Below are positions 1 to 7,886 of a stretch of DNA of 36,576 nucleotides, piece after piece. Within the stretch, counting starts at the first letter, position 1. Each line of letters starts with the position of its first letter. The notes under the pieces are model-generated. The model had not been told where the DNA came from. It ran no database searches and saw only the letters and a list, made by a program, of their open reading frames with translations. Origin of the DNA: an uncultured Alphaproteobacteria bacterium (lineage in GTDB: Bacteria; Pseudomonadota; Alphaproteobacteria; Bin95); the NCBI GenBank assembly GCA_938083135.1, contig CALLKY010000081.1, forward strand, positions 1 to 36,576. Reading direction: 5' to 3'. The position numbers were made by a program, and so were the translations under genes.

Positions 1-2
1 GC

Positions 3-110
3 GTCCCTAGCCAGCACTTTCACCTCTATCTCAAAGAGTGCGAATGGCGCTTCAATCACAGGCCCACCGAAAACCTCTTGAAAGTATTACGCAAGTGGGC
101 AAACCTCTGA
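3..110 (+). CDS. IS1595-family (ISXO2-like) transposase, C-terminal fragment
   Basis: The open frame enters from the left window edge and ends at TGA 108-110. The residues HFHLYLKECEWRFNHR followed by a LLKVLRKW stretch match the conserved C-terminal end of ISXO2-like transposases (IS1595 family), whose DDE-type catalytic domain finishes with this YLKE/EWRFN motif. Only the last 35 residues lie in the window, so it cannot be said whether the element is intact. No terminal inverted repeat could be fixed downstream. Family assignment is from motif memory and is fairly secure. Confidence 0.8.
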   Translation, partial: VPSQHFHLYLKECEWRFNHRPTENLLKVLRKWANL

Positions 111-164
111 ACCGAAACCCTTAGATAGGCCAGCCCCTTAAATAATGACACAAACCCAGGCTTA

Positions 165-641
165 ATGCACAAGCTCCGGAATAGTGGGTTTCCAATTGGT
201 CTTGAGATGAGCCTTACAATTCATTCACCACACGGCACTCACATAAGAATGGATTCTCCCAACTGCCACATATTCTGCACATCAGAAGCGTGTGAACCAG
301 AAATTTCCGCTGATTTGAACTCTGGCTACGATGTGTGCGTTAAGATTGGAAATCCAATCGCATTCCACCACAGCATTACTGACGCCTTCACTTTATATGG
401 CCCAGTTTCGCAAAGCGGGGAGATCAACTCGACCTGTTTTCAAGTTAAATATGAGTCTAGAAATTTGGATGAAAATGCAGATAATTATGAGTTCGGACCT
501 CACATTAAGGACTCGCACTTTTCGCGACAAAAAGAGTGTCGAATAATCTTTGTTACAGAAATCTCTGATGTGGAACCGCTGTTCCTAAGTTTTGACCCCT
601 CTGGCTGCGACCTGTCGGTCTGCTGGAGAAAAGGGGGTTGA
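165..641 (+). CDS. Hypothetical protein (158 aa) beside an IS fragment
   Basis: No family was recognised. The gene is visibly more AT-rich than the genes after position 760 and lies 54 bp past the transposase tail, so it may be imported or IS-associated. The protein is soluble-looking, with no membrane segment or signal peptide, and holds several cysteines. Near the C-terminus the pattern F-x-x-Q-K-E-C-R-I-I-F resembles the F-x-x-Q-x-E-x-R end motif seen in several uncharacterised phage or defence-associated proteins. That resemblance is only suggestive. The ATG at 165 has a weak AGG at 158-160; an internal ATG at 207 is an alternative start. The frame is open upstream to a TAG at 126-128. 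Confidence 0.5.
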   Translation: MHKLRNSGFPIGLEMSLTIHSPHGTHIRMDSPNCHIFCTSEACEPEISADLNSGYDVCVKIGNPIAFHHSITDAFTLYGPVSQSGEINSTCFQVKYESRNLDENADNYEFGPHIKDSHFSRQKECRIIFVTEISDVEPLFLSFDPSGCDLSVCWRKGG

Positions 642-668
642 ATGTCGGAACGGCATTGACACATTCAA
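638..668. repeat. 8-bp inverted repeat at the end of the orphan gene
   Basis: TTGAATGT (638-645) is matched by its exact reverse complement ACATTCAA (661-668) with a 15-nt spacer. It overlaps the stop codon of the preceding gene. The stem is AT-rich and no T-run follows, so it is a poor intrinsic terminator. It may be an element end or chance. Confidence 0.25.
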
Positions 669-763
669 TGGTCAGACGAAGCGGGAAGAATCGGGACATC
701 GGTGAATGTCATAAAAGTCCGCATAGTTGCGGTTTGCAATTGCCGGATTAATGAGTTCTGGTC

Positions 764-946
764 CTAAAGTGCCCTGCGGGTGCGGGTTTGCCAGGCGATC
801 AGGTAAACCAGGACCATGCCGACGACCGCCGCAATCCAACTTCTATAGTCCTGGTACAGCAGGCCTGCAGCGCAGATGAATATGGCGAGGCGGATGAAAA
901 ACCCGATCCGCCCGACGCCATAGAGATAGCCTTCAAAGCCCGCCGC
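764..946 (-). pseudogene. C-terminal part of the TRAP permease beyond the in-frame TAA
   Basis: Reading on in the same frame past TAA 947-949 gives 60 codons to a TAG at 764-766. The sequence begins AAGFEGYLYGVGRIGFF and contains two further hydrophobic helices (around LAIFICAAGLL and AAVVGMVLVYLIAW) and a basic tail. A G-Y-L-x-G...R motif followed by two short helices is the usual end of fused TAXI-type TRAP permeases. Full length would be 648 codons including the stop, within the family's usual range. No frameshift is needed: one base change at the TAA restores the gene. Confidence 0.75.
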
Positions 947-2710
947 TTATAATACTATTGCCAGAGAGCATGCGGCGATAACGGCGACGATCTCGCCCAC
1001 GTCTTCGCCGCGCAAGATGAGCGCTGGCGTCAATACCAGGATGAACGGCAAGACGAACTTGATGGACCCAAGCCGCATAGCCGTTATCGCTGTCTCCATC
1101 TGCTTCGATCCTGCGATCACTGAAGCAGCGACGGCGGCAAGTGCCACTGGCGGGGTGATGTAGGAAAGCATGCCCCAGTAGAGAATGAACAGATGGCTGG
1201 CCACCGGATCAATGCCGAATTCTATTAGCGCTGGCCCCAGCACAATCGCCAGGAATATGTAGCAAGCGCTGACGGTAACCCCCATGCCAAGAACGAAGCT
1301 TGTGATGGCACCCATGGCGAGCAACAGCCAGAGACTCCCTTGCGCGAAGCCCACAAGCTCACGGCTGAAAGCCCCACCAACGCCCGTGAAGGCAAGCGAG
1401 CCGACGATGACGCCGACACCTGCCAGGATCGCTACGATATTAGAGATTGTCCGGGTGGATTCCTCGATCAATGCCAGGAATTGCTTGAAGCCAAAGCGTG
1501 CGTTTTTGCGAAACAGGGCGGCAGAGGCGACGAGGATAATAGTGGCGAAGTAGGGGGCGTAAATTTCCAGCCGGGCGAAAACCAGGAAATAGACCAAAAC
1601 AACCAGACTCAGCAGATAGAACCAGCCCTCTTTCAAGGTCGCGATGAGGCTCGGAATGTCCTCTGCGGGCTGGCCTTTCAGCCCATGTACCGCCGCATGG
1701 CAATCCACCTGCAGCAGGAGAGCGGCATAGAATAGGATGGATGGAACGGCGGCGGCGATGACGATGTCGCTGTAGGGGATATTCAAGAATTCAGCCATGA
1801 TGAAGGCAACAGCGCCCATCACCGGCGGCATTAGGGTTCCACCTGTGGACGCGCAAGCTTCAACCGCACCTGCATAGGGCGCGGAATAACCCGCCCGTTT
1901 CATCGTCGGTATCGTAAGCCGCCCTGTCGTGACAACATTCGAAATAACGCTGCCGGACAGAGAGCCAAAGAAGCCGCTTGCCAATACCGCGACCTTGGCT
2001 GGACCGCCGCGGCTTCGTCCTAAGATGGCGGCCGCAAAATTCATGAAGAACGCGCCGCCGCCTGTTACGACCAACGCTGCGCCAAAGATCAAAAAGCCAA
2101 TCAGAATATTGCCTGCAACTCGCATTGGCAGGCCAACAATGCTCTCGAAGCCCATGGCATAGGCCCGGACCAGTTCCGTTGGCGTTTTGCCCACACCCCA
2201 AAGGAAACCGGGTGCCTGCTCTGCCCAGAGCGGAAAGGTGAAGAAGATTATGCAAACGGCAAAAAGTGCGAGCCCGCCAGCGCGGCGCACACCTTCAAGG
2301 GCCAGCAGACACAATGCGGCGGCCATCAGCGCCGGCTCCAGCGGTGCCACCGTGTCCCATCCGCGCTCGATGATCTCACCGCCATAGTAGGCGTGATACA
2401 GACCAACATAGAGCGTGCCAACGAACAGGACCCAATCATAGACCGGCACACGCTTCTCATGCCGCTTTATGGCGGGAAACAGCAGGAAGGAGAGGGAAAG
2501 GAAGATCGCGATCAGCAGGTAGTAATAGGCATTGTCGATCAGAATGAAGCCCGCAGGATTGATCCCAAAACTCTGATTGATTGCCGCGCCGACGCCTAAG
2601 ACGCCAAGGGTGATCGTAATCCAATAAACCAACGCGCCGCCGCGCCTAGGCGAGGATTCGATGGCGGCAGATTCTAACCCATTCGCGTCGTCTTCCCGGT
2701 TATCTGCCAT
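947..2710 (-). CDS. TRAP transporter fused permease (DctQ-DctM type, TAXI class), truncated by an in-frame TAA
   Basis: This is a polytopic inner-membrane protein of 587 residues with many hydrophobic helices. Motifs typical of the large DctM-type TRAP subunit are present: FGSLSGSVISNVVTTGRLTI, an EACASTGGTLMPPVMGA block, and YITPPVALAAVAAS. The N-terminal four or so helices correspond to the fused small DctQ subunit. TRAP permeases use ion gradients to import organic acids with a periplasmic binding protein; no TAXI-type binding protein is present here. The frame stops at TAA 947-949 after AIVL, but the same frame continues with recognisable family C-terminus (separate entry), so the gene looks nonsense-mutated. 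The start ATG at 2708-2710 overlaps an upstream TAA as TAATG. It may be co-transcribed with the monooxygenase 95 bp upstream. Confidence 0.85.
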   Translation of the reverse strand: MADNREDDANGLESAAIESSPRRGGALVYWITITLGVLGVGAAINQSFGINPAGFILIDNAYYYLLIAIFLSLSFLLFPAIKRHEKRVPVYDWVLFVGTLYVGLYHAYYGGEIIERGWDTVAPLEPALMAAALCLLALEGVRRAGGLALFAVCIIFFTFPLWAEQAPGFLWGVGKTPTELVRAYAMGFESIVGLPMRVAGNILIGFLIFGAALVVTGGGAFFMNFAAAILGRSRGGPAKVAVLASGFFGSLSGSVISNVVTTGRLTIPTMKRAGYSAPYAGAVEACASTGGTLMPPVMGAVAFIMAEFLNIPYSDIVIAAAVPSILFYAALLLQVDCHAAVHGLKGQPAEDIPSLIATLKEGWFYLLSLVVLVYFLVFARLEIYAPYFATIILVASAALFRKNARFGFKQFLALIEESTRTISNIVAILAGVGVIVGSLAFTGVGGAFSRELVGFAQGSLWLLLAMGAITSFVLGMGVTVSACYIFLAIVLGPALIEFGIDPVASHLFILYWGMLSYITPPVALAAVAASVIAGSKQMETAITAMRLGSIKFVLPFILVLTPALILRGEDVGEIVAVIAACSLAIVL

Positions 2711-2805
2711 TACGTGTCCATCGTCAGAGTGATCATGCCAATTTGGCGTCCGATGATGGCCAGGCTGACACCCTGTCCGACGGCGGTGCGTCTATCGAGT
2801 AGGTC

Positions 2806-4440
2806 TTAGGGCGTCTGGCTTGGGTTTGAGGTTTTAAACTGGAAGCCTTTGTAACCGGCCGCAACGATCTCCTCGCAGGTTTGGCGGTAGGCACCGACGC
2901 CAGCGATGTAAGGCATGAACAGGCGTGGTTTTCCCGGAATATTGGCACCCATGTACCAGGAATTCGCCTGGGGGAAGAGCGTCTTGTGGGCCACCACTTG
3001 GACGTGATCGACCCATTCGTTTTCCGCCTCCAATTCAGGCTCAATCGACTGCAGGCCTTCCGCACGCATATGGATGATCGTATCGACGACGAGGTCCACA
3101 TGCTGCTCAATTGAATTGATCATATTGCCCTTAACCGAAGGGCTGCCCGGGCCAGTGATCATGAACAAGTTCGGGAAACTCTCGGACATCAGGCCAAGAT
3201 ATGTGCGTGGGCCCGCTTCCCACTTTTGCTTGAGCGCCCGGCCGTCACGGCCCCGAATATCAACGTTGAACAGCGTGCCGGTCATGGCATCGAACCCGGT
3301 GGCGAACACGATGGCATCGAACGCGAACATGCGGTCACCGACAGGGAAGCCCGTCTCCGTCATCCGCCCGATTGGTGTTTCGCTGATGTCGACCAGATCC
3401 ACATTGTCCCGGTTGAAGGCCTGGTAGTAGCCGTTGTCGATGCAGATGCGCTTGGTGCCGATGGGGTGCGTGGTGGGGCAGAGAATTTCTGCGGTTGCTG
3501 GATCCTTGACGATCTGCCGGATTTTGCCGCGCACGAACTCAGCCATTGTATCATTGGATGCTTTGTTGGTGAGGATGTCATTGAAGGCACCCAAAAACGC
3601 GCCCGTGCCAGCTTCCCACCGGGCTTCGAATGTTGCCTGACGCTCGGCTTCACTGACTTCAAGCGCAGACTTATTGTTCACTTCGCGCAGCACGCCGTTT
3701 GGCATGTAACGCATTTCCTGGCGCTTTTCTGCGTAATCAGATTTCCAGGTATCGGCATATTCCGGCGTCATAGGTTGATTGCGCGCGGGGATGGAGAAGT
3801 TCGCCTGGCGCTGGAACACCGTGAGGTGCTGCGCTTCATTGGCAATCTCTGGAATTGCCTGGATGGCAGAGGACCCGGTGCCAATCACGGCCACACGTTT
3901 GCCAGCAAAACTCACCGGCTGCCGTGGCCAATTACCTGTGTGGTAGGTCTCTCCCTTGAAGTCCGATAGGCCTTCAAATTGGGGGACCTGGGCTGTTGAG
4001 ATACATCCACCCGCCATGACGAAGTGCTTGGCCGTGACGGTTTCGCCTGTGGCTGTCTCAATCCGCCAAATCTGTGCGCGCTCATCATATTGGGCGGCGC
4101 AGACTTCGGTTTCAAACGTGATGTATTTCCTGAGGTCGAACGTGTCCGCCACATGGTTGGCGTAGCTCAGGATATCTGCCTGGGCGGAGAATTTTTCTGG
4201 CCAGTCCCATTCCTGCTGCAGGTCCTCATCAAAGCCGTAGGAATACTGCATGCTTTCCACATCACAGCGCGCACCCGGATATCTGTTCCAGTACCAGGTG
4301 CCGCCGACGCCGTCACCGCGCTCAAAACATCTGGCGGAGAATCCGGCCTTCTGGAAACGATGCAGCAGATAGAGGCCAGAAAATCCTGCGCCGACAACGA
4401 GAACGTCAACGTCAGACTGTGTGACGGTAGAAGCGGTCAT
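2806..4440 (-). CDS. Flavin-dependent Baeyer-Villiger-type monooxygenase
   Basis: The 544-residue protein is a class B flavin monooxygenase, expected to use FAD and NADPH to insert oxygen next to a ketone, giving an ester or lactone. Visible motifs are the FAD Rossmann GAGFSG (17-22), GGTWYWNRYPGARCD (about 46-60), the type I fingerprint FKGETYHTGNWP (161-172, matching FxGxxxHxxxWP) and the NADPH Rossmann GTGSSA (187-192). The length fits cyclohexanone monooxygenase relatives. It starts 32 bp downstream of livF on the same strand, so it is probably the last intact gene of the liv operon, and the importer may supply its substrate (inference). After the TAA stop the frame stays open for another 31 codons, which I consider chance. 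Confidence 0.9.
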   Translation of the reverse strand: MTASTVTQSDVDVLVVGAGFSGLYLLHRFQKAGFSARCFERGDGVGGTWYWNRYPGARCDVESMQYSYGFDEDLQQEWDWPEKFSAQADILSYANHVADTFDLRKYITFETEVCAAQYDERAQIWRIETATGETVTAKHFVMAGGCISTAQVPQFEGLSDFKGETYHTGNWPRQPVSFAGKRVAVIGTGSSAIQAIPEIANEAQHLTVFQRQANFSIPARNQPMTPEYADTWKSDYAEKRQEMRYMPNGVLREVNNKSALEVSEAERQATFEARWEAGTGAFLGAFNDILTNKASNDTMAEFVRGKIRQIVKDPATAEILCPTTHPIGTKRICIDNGYYQAFNRDNVDLVDISETPIGRMTETGFPVGDRMFAFDAIVFATGFDAMTGTLFNVDIRGRDGRALKQKWEAGPRTYLGLMSESFPNLFMITGPGSPSVKGNMINSIEQHVDLVVDTIIHMRAEGLQSIEPELEAENEWVDHVQVVAHKTLFPQANSWYMGANIPGKPRLFMPYIAGVGAYRQTCEEIVAAGYKGFQFKTSNPSQTP

Positions 4441-4472
4441 ACATCAATTCCTATGATCTGGCGGCGGCTAGA

Positions 4473-5180
4473 TTACACCGTCAGATATTGCTCAACGATG
4501 CTCTTGTCAGCCTTAAGGGCCGCACCCGTTCCCGACCATTTGACCTCACCCTTTTCCAGGATGTGCACCTTGTCTGAAAGATACAGGATGAACCCCAGAT
4601 TCTGTTCAGCGAGGATGATGGTGAGACCGCTTTCTTTCAGCAATTTCACCTGGTCACGCACATTCTCAACCACCTTTGGTGCCAAGCCTTCGGATGGCTC
4701 ATCGAGTAGGAGCAGGCGTGGATTGCCCATGAGGGAGCGGGCGATTGTCAGCATTTGCTGCTGCCCGCCCGATAGGACCCCGCCTGGGCGGTCTGGAATT
4801 TCTTTCAGGTCCGGGAACAGCGTGTAGACCCGTTCTTCATCCCAGGCTTCGCGGCCTGCAGGTGCGGGACGGCGCGCGATATCCAGGTTTTCCCACACGG
4901 TCAGGTCTGGGAAGATGCGGCGTTCCTCGGGCACAAACCCGATGCCAAGCTTGGATATCTGATGGGCGGCAAGGCCCGCGATTTCCTTGCCTTCGAACTT
5001 TACGCTGCCTTGGCTCGGTTTGGTGAGACCCATAATGGATCGCATGGTCGTGGTTTTGCCCACGCCATTGCGACCAACCAGAGATACGATCTCGCCCTCT
5101 TCCACGTCCAAGGTAATGCCGAACAGGACCTGGCTCAGGCCATAGCTCGTGTGGATGTCGTTGACTTCAAGCTGCGGCAT
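4473..5180 (-). CDS. livF: Branched-chain amino-acid-type ABC transporter ATP-binding protein LivF
   Basis: A 235-residue ATPase with Walker A GRNGVGKT (36-43), ABC signature LSGGQQQ (136-142) and Walker B LLLLDEPSEG (from 156). The short length and the ending VEQYLTV are typical of LivF, the smaller of the two ATPases of the HAAT family. It overlaps livG by 14 bp, which points to translational coupling. Together with LivG it should power the LivH/LivM channel at the inner membrane. HAAT systems also carry amides, short-chain acids and aromatic acids, so the substrate cannot be read from this subunit. Confidence 0.93.
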   Translation of the reverse strand: MPQLEVNDIHTSYGLSQVLFGITLDVEEGEIVSLVGRNGVGKTTTMRSIMGLTKPSQGSVKFEGKEIAGLAAHQISKLGIGFVPEERRIFPDLTVWENLDIARRPAPAGREAWDEERVYTLFPDLKEIPDRPGGVLSGGQQQMLTIARSLMGNPRLLLLDEPSEGLAPKVVENVRDQVKLLKESGLTIILAEQNLGFILYLSDKVHILEKGEVKWSGTGAALKADKSIVEQYLTV

Positions 5181-5925
5181 CGGCGTCCTCGCCTAGATAG
5201 ATCCTGCGGACCTCTGGGTCATTGCGTACGTCGTCTGGCAATCCGCTGGCGATAATTTCGCCATGATGCAGGACCGAAATCCTGTCGGAGATGCCGAATA
5301 CGACGCCCATGTCATGTTCTGTGAACAGCAGCGTCAGCCCGCGTTCCTTTGTGATGCGGTCAACAAGCTTGATCGCGTCCCCGGTTTCCGTTGGTGACAT
5401 GCCGGCAGTGGGTTCGTCCAGCAGCAGCACGTCTGGGTTTTCAGCGAGCGCGATGGCGAGTTCAAGTTGCTTCTGCTTGCCGTAGGCTAACTCGCCCGCG
5501 GTTTCCTCTGCCTCGGTCAACAATCCAACCGTATCCAGAAGCTGATTGGTCTCCGCCACATGCAGATCAAAGCAGAGCTTGAACATTTTCAGCGACTGGC
5601 CTTCGCGGCTCATCAACGCCACCTGCACATTCTCAAAAACGCTCATGCGCGGAAAAATGTTAATGCGTTGAAAAGAACGCGCGATGCCAAGCTTGACGAC
5701 CTTATGCGGCGGGATGCCGGTGATGTCCTTGCCCCGGAATTCCACGCTGCCTTTGCTTGGGTGCATATGGCCGGTGATCAGGTTGAAGAACGTAGTTTTA
5801 CCGGCTCCGTTCGGTCCGATGATCGCGTGCCGTTCGCCTTCTTCCAGGTCAAAGGTGACGTCCCGGGTCGCGACGAAGCCACCGAAATCCTTCCAGAGAT
5901 TCTTGATGCTTAAGAGCGCGCTCAT
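5167..5925 (-). CDS. livG: Branched-chain amino-acid-type ABC transporter ATP-binding protein LivG
   Basis: A 252-residue ATPase with Walker A GPNGAGKT (37-44), the LivG-type degenerate signature LAYGKQKQLE (about 147-156) and Walker B VLLLDEPTAGM (about 166-176). Longer than LivF and carrying the YG-type signature, it is the LivG partner. Its ATG overlaps the stop of livM as ATGA, and its 3' end overlaps livF by 14 bp. It forms the ATPase heterodimer that energises the importer. Confidence 0.93.
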   Translation of the reverse strand: MSALLSIKNLWKDFGGFVATRDVTFDLEEGERHAIIGPNGAGKTTFFNLITGHMHPSKGSVEFRGKDITGIPPHKVVKLGIARSFQRINIFPRMSVFENVQVALMSREGQSLKMFKLCFDLHVAETNQLLDTVGLLTEAEETAGELAYGKQKQLELAIALAENPDVLLLDEPTAGMSPTETGDAIKLVDRITKERGLTLLFTEHDMGVVFGISDRISVLHHGEIIASGLPDDVRNDPEVRRIYLGEDADAAA

Positions 5926-6869
5926 GGGCTGCCTCCTCCGCCGAATTTATTCTTTATTCGCTTGCCCAGGCCGACCAGTCCGTCCGGCTGAAACAGCAGG
6001 ATCGCCAGCAGAATGACGCCAAGCACTGTGGGCCAATATTCAGTGTATTCGTTGGTCAGCCGTTCCAGCATGAACAGCACCGCAGCGCCGATGAGCGGGC
6101 CAAAGAACGAATAGATGCCGCCCAGCAGCGTCATGATCAGCACCTGCGCCGATTGCGTCCAGAAGGCGCTCTCTACGTACATGCCGCGGTGATACATGCC
6201 GAACAGTACGCCCGCGACGCCCGCAAAGAACCCGGCGATCACGAACGCCTGCCACCGCATCCGCCTTGTGTGAATGCCAACAAATCCCGCACGTCCAACA
6301 TTCTCACGCACCGCTACGAGTGAGCGCCCGAATGCGGAATGGGTGATGACCCAAAGCACGGCAATCGAAACCACGATGACGATCATGGTGAAGTAGAAGA
6401 AAGCCGTACGGTCGTCGATCATGGCTGGCACATGTACCGGTGTGAAGCCATCATCGCCGTTGGTGAGCGAGCGCCATTTGAACACGATCGCCCAGACCAG
6501 CATCGAAAACGCCAAGGTCAGCATGGCGAAGTAGATGTCCGTTAGGCGTGTGCAGAAATAGGCTACAATCGCTGCCGTCAGCGTCGCTGCAAGGACGCCC
6601 GCGACGGCGGAGGGCAACAGTGGCCAGCCATAGGTCGTCAACAGGATCGCATTCACATAGCCGCCAATAGCGAAATACGCGGCGTGCCCGAAGCTCACAT
6701 TGCCGGAATAGCCGATGATGATGTTCAGCGAGAGGGCGAACAGCGCGACGATCAGGATTTCCGTTACAACATCGATGAGATAGTCGGACTGCAGCAATGG
6801 CGTGAGTGCGCACAGGATCAGAATGATCAAGCAGGCTGCCATGCCGGTTTTTGAGAGAGGAGACGTCAT
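5922..6869 (-). CDS. livM: Branched-chain amino-acid-type ABC transporter permease LivM
   Basis: A 315-residue inner-membrane protein with about eight to ten hydrophobic helices. LSLNIIIGYSGNVSFGHAAY near residue 50 and GGIYSFFGPLIGAAVLFMLE near residue 250 are hallmark LivM blocks. The C-terminus is polar (GLGKRIKNKFGGGGSP). It pairs with LivH to form the transmembrane channel. It sits 4 bp after livH and overlaps livG by ATGA, so the order livK-livH-livM-livG-livF is the standard one. Confidence 0.93.
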   Translation of the reverse strand: MTSPLSKTGMAACLIILILCALTPLLQSDYLIDVVTEILIVALFALSLNIIIGYSGNVSFGHAAYFAIGGYVNAILLTTYGWPLLPSAVAGVLAATLTAAIVAYFCTRLTDIYFAMLTLAFSMLVWAIVFKWRSLTNGDDGFTPVHVPAMIDDRTAFFYFTMIVIVVSIAVLWVITHSAFGRSLVAVRENVGRAGFVGIHTRRMRWQAFVIAGFFAGVAGVLFGMYHRGMYVESAFWTQSAQVLIMTLLGGIYSFFGPLIGAAVLFMLERLTNEYTEYWPTVLGVILLAILLFQPDGLVGLGKRIKNKFGGGGSP

Positions 6870-6873
6870 TGGA

Positions 6874-7803
6874 TCAGTGCCCTCCCGCTTCCGGCTTGCC
6901 GTAGAGGCCCCAAGGCCTAATCAGCAACACCACGAGCAACAGCAGATACGCGAACACATCCTGCCCATTCGGATAGATGACTGAGCCGAAGTTAAAGACC
7001 AGCCCGTACAACAAGGCACCAACAAAGGTGCCCCAAAGGCTGCCAAGCCCGCCGACAATCACGATGACAAAACATTCAACAATCAACGTTGCGTCCATGC
7101 CGGGAACAGGGCTGGAGAATGGGGCGGCCAGCGCACCGCCAAACCCGGCAAGTGCGGAGCCCAGGATGAAGACACTGGTGTAGATCAACGGCACATTGAT
7201 GCCGAGAGCGGCCAGCATTTCCCGATCCTGGGTCGCCGCCTTCGTCATGCGGCCCCAGCGGGTGCGCTCCGCGAACCAATACAGCGCAATCAGGATCAGC
7301 GGGCCGATAATGCAGAGCATTAACCGGTAGGATGGATAGAACGTAATCCCCAGGTCCGTCGCACCCTTAAGGCTGGCGGGGTAGGAGACACTATATTGTT
7401 CTGTACCCCAAATGACTTTCGCCAGATCGCCCATAATAAGGACGATGGCGAATGTTAGGAGCAGCTGCATCAGATGTTCGGCCTCGTAAATTTGGCGGAA
7501 CAGTGTGCGCTCAATAATGGCCGCAATGACGCCAAGTGCTAGAGCAGACGCAATGGCACCCACCCAGAACGGGGCGCCCCAGTCCATGAAAACTGTGTGA
7601 ACGACATAAGCGCCGAACATATAAAATACGCCGTGGGCGAAGTTGATGACCTTCAATACCCCGAAAATCAGCGAAAGACCGGCCGCAATGATGAAAAGGT
7701 TCATCCCTTGGCTGATCGAATTTAAAAGCTGAATAAAGGCGAATTGCGGGTTGGTTAGCAGAATTGCTAGCCCCGGGCTGAATTCGCGTATCAGATCGAG
7801 CAT
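6874..7803 (-). CDS. livH: Branched-chain amino-acid-type ABC transporter permease LivH
   Basis: A 309-residue polytopic permease. The block LSLIFGVLKVINFAHGVFYM (near residue 45) and the late GGLGSLWGTFVGALLYG block are LivH signatures. The ATG at 7801-7803 is preceded by a strong AGGAGG (reverse complement of 7815-7820) with about 11 nt spacing. A GC-rich hairpin lies between livK and this gene (separate entry), which may lower permease expression relative to the binding protein. Confidence 0.93.
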   Translation of the reverse strand: MLDLIREFSPGLAILLTNPQFAFIQLLNSISQGMNLFIIAAGLSLIFGVLKVINFAHGVFYMFGAYVVHTVFMDWGAPFWVGAIASALALGVIAAIIERTLFRQIYEAEHLMQLLLTFAIVLIMGDLAKVIWGTEQYSVSYPASLKGATDLGITFYPSYRLMLCIIGPLILIALYWFAERTRWGRMTKAATQDREMLAALGINVPLIYTSVFILGSALAGFGGALAAPFSSPVPGMDATLIVECFVIVIVGGLGSLWGTFVGALLYGLVFNFGSVIYPNGQDVFAYLLLLVVLLIRPWGLYGKPEAGGH

Positions 7804-7837
7804 CGCGCTCCGACCCTCCTAAAACAGTAATCACGGT

Positions 7838-7865
7838 CCCCCGCCCCAGATATCCGGGGCGGGGG
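7838..7865 (-). promoter_or_regulatory. Strong GC hairpin between livK and livH
   Basis: CCCCCGCCCC (7838-7847) and GGGGCGGGGG (7856-7865) form a perfect 10-bp inverted repeat with an 8-nt loop, inside the 83-bp gap between livK and livH. On the transcribed (minus) strand a short T-run (TGTTTT) follows about 12 nt later, too far for a classic intrinsic terminator. Such hairpins after binding-protein genes commonly protect the upstream mRNA 3' end or partly stop transcription. That role is inference. Confidence 0.7.
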
Positions 7866-7886
7866 GCGCTATGAGATCGCGGCTGC

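Noticed and set aside
1284-2599. Several plus-strand frames opposite the TRAP permease
   Set aside because: They are antisense shadows of a gene with strong family motifs.
2711-2805. 31 further in-frame codons after the first monooxygenase's TAA, ending in a TAATG overlap with the TRAP start
   Set aside because: The monooxygenase has a normal family length and a natural-looking end, and a run of 31 codons is short enough to be chance. No homology was recognised.
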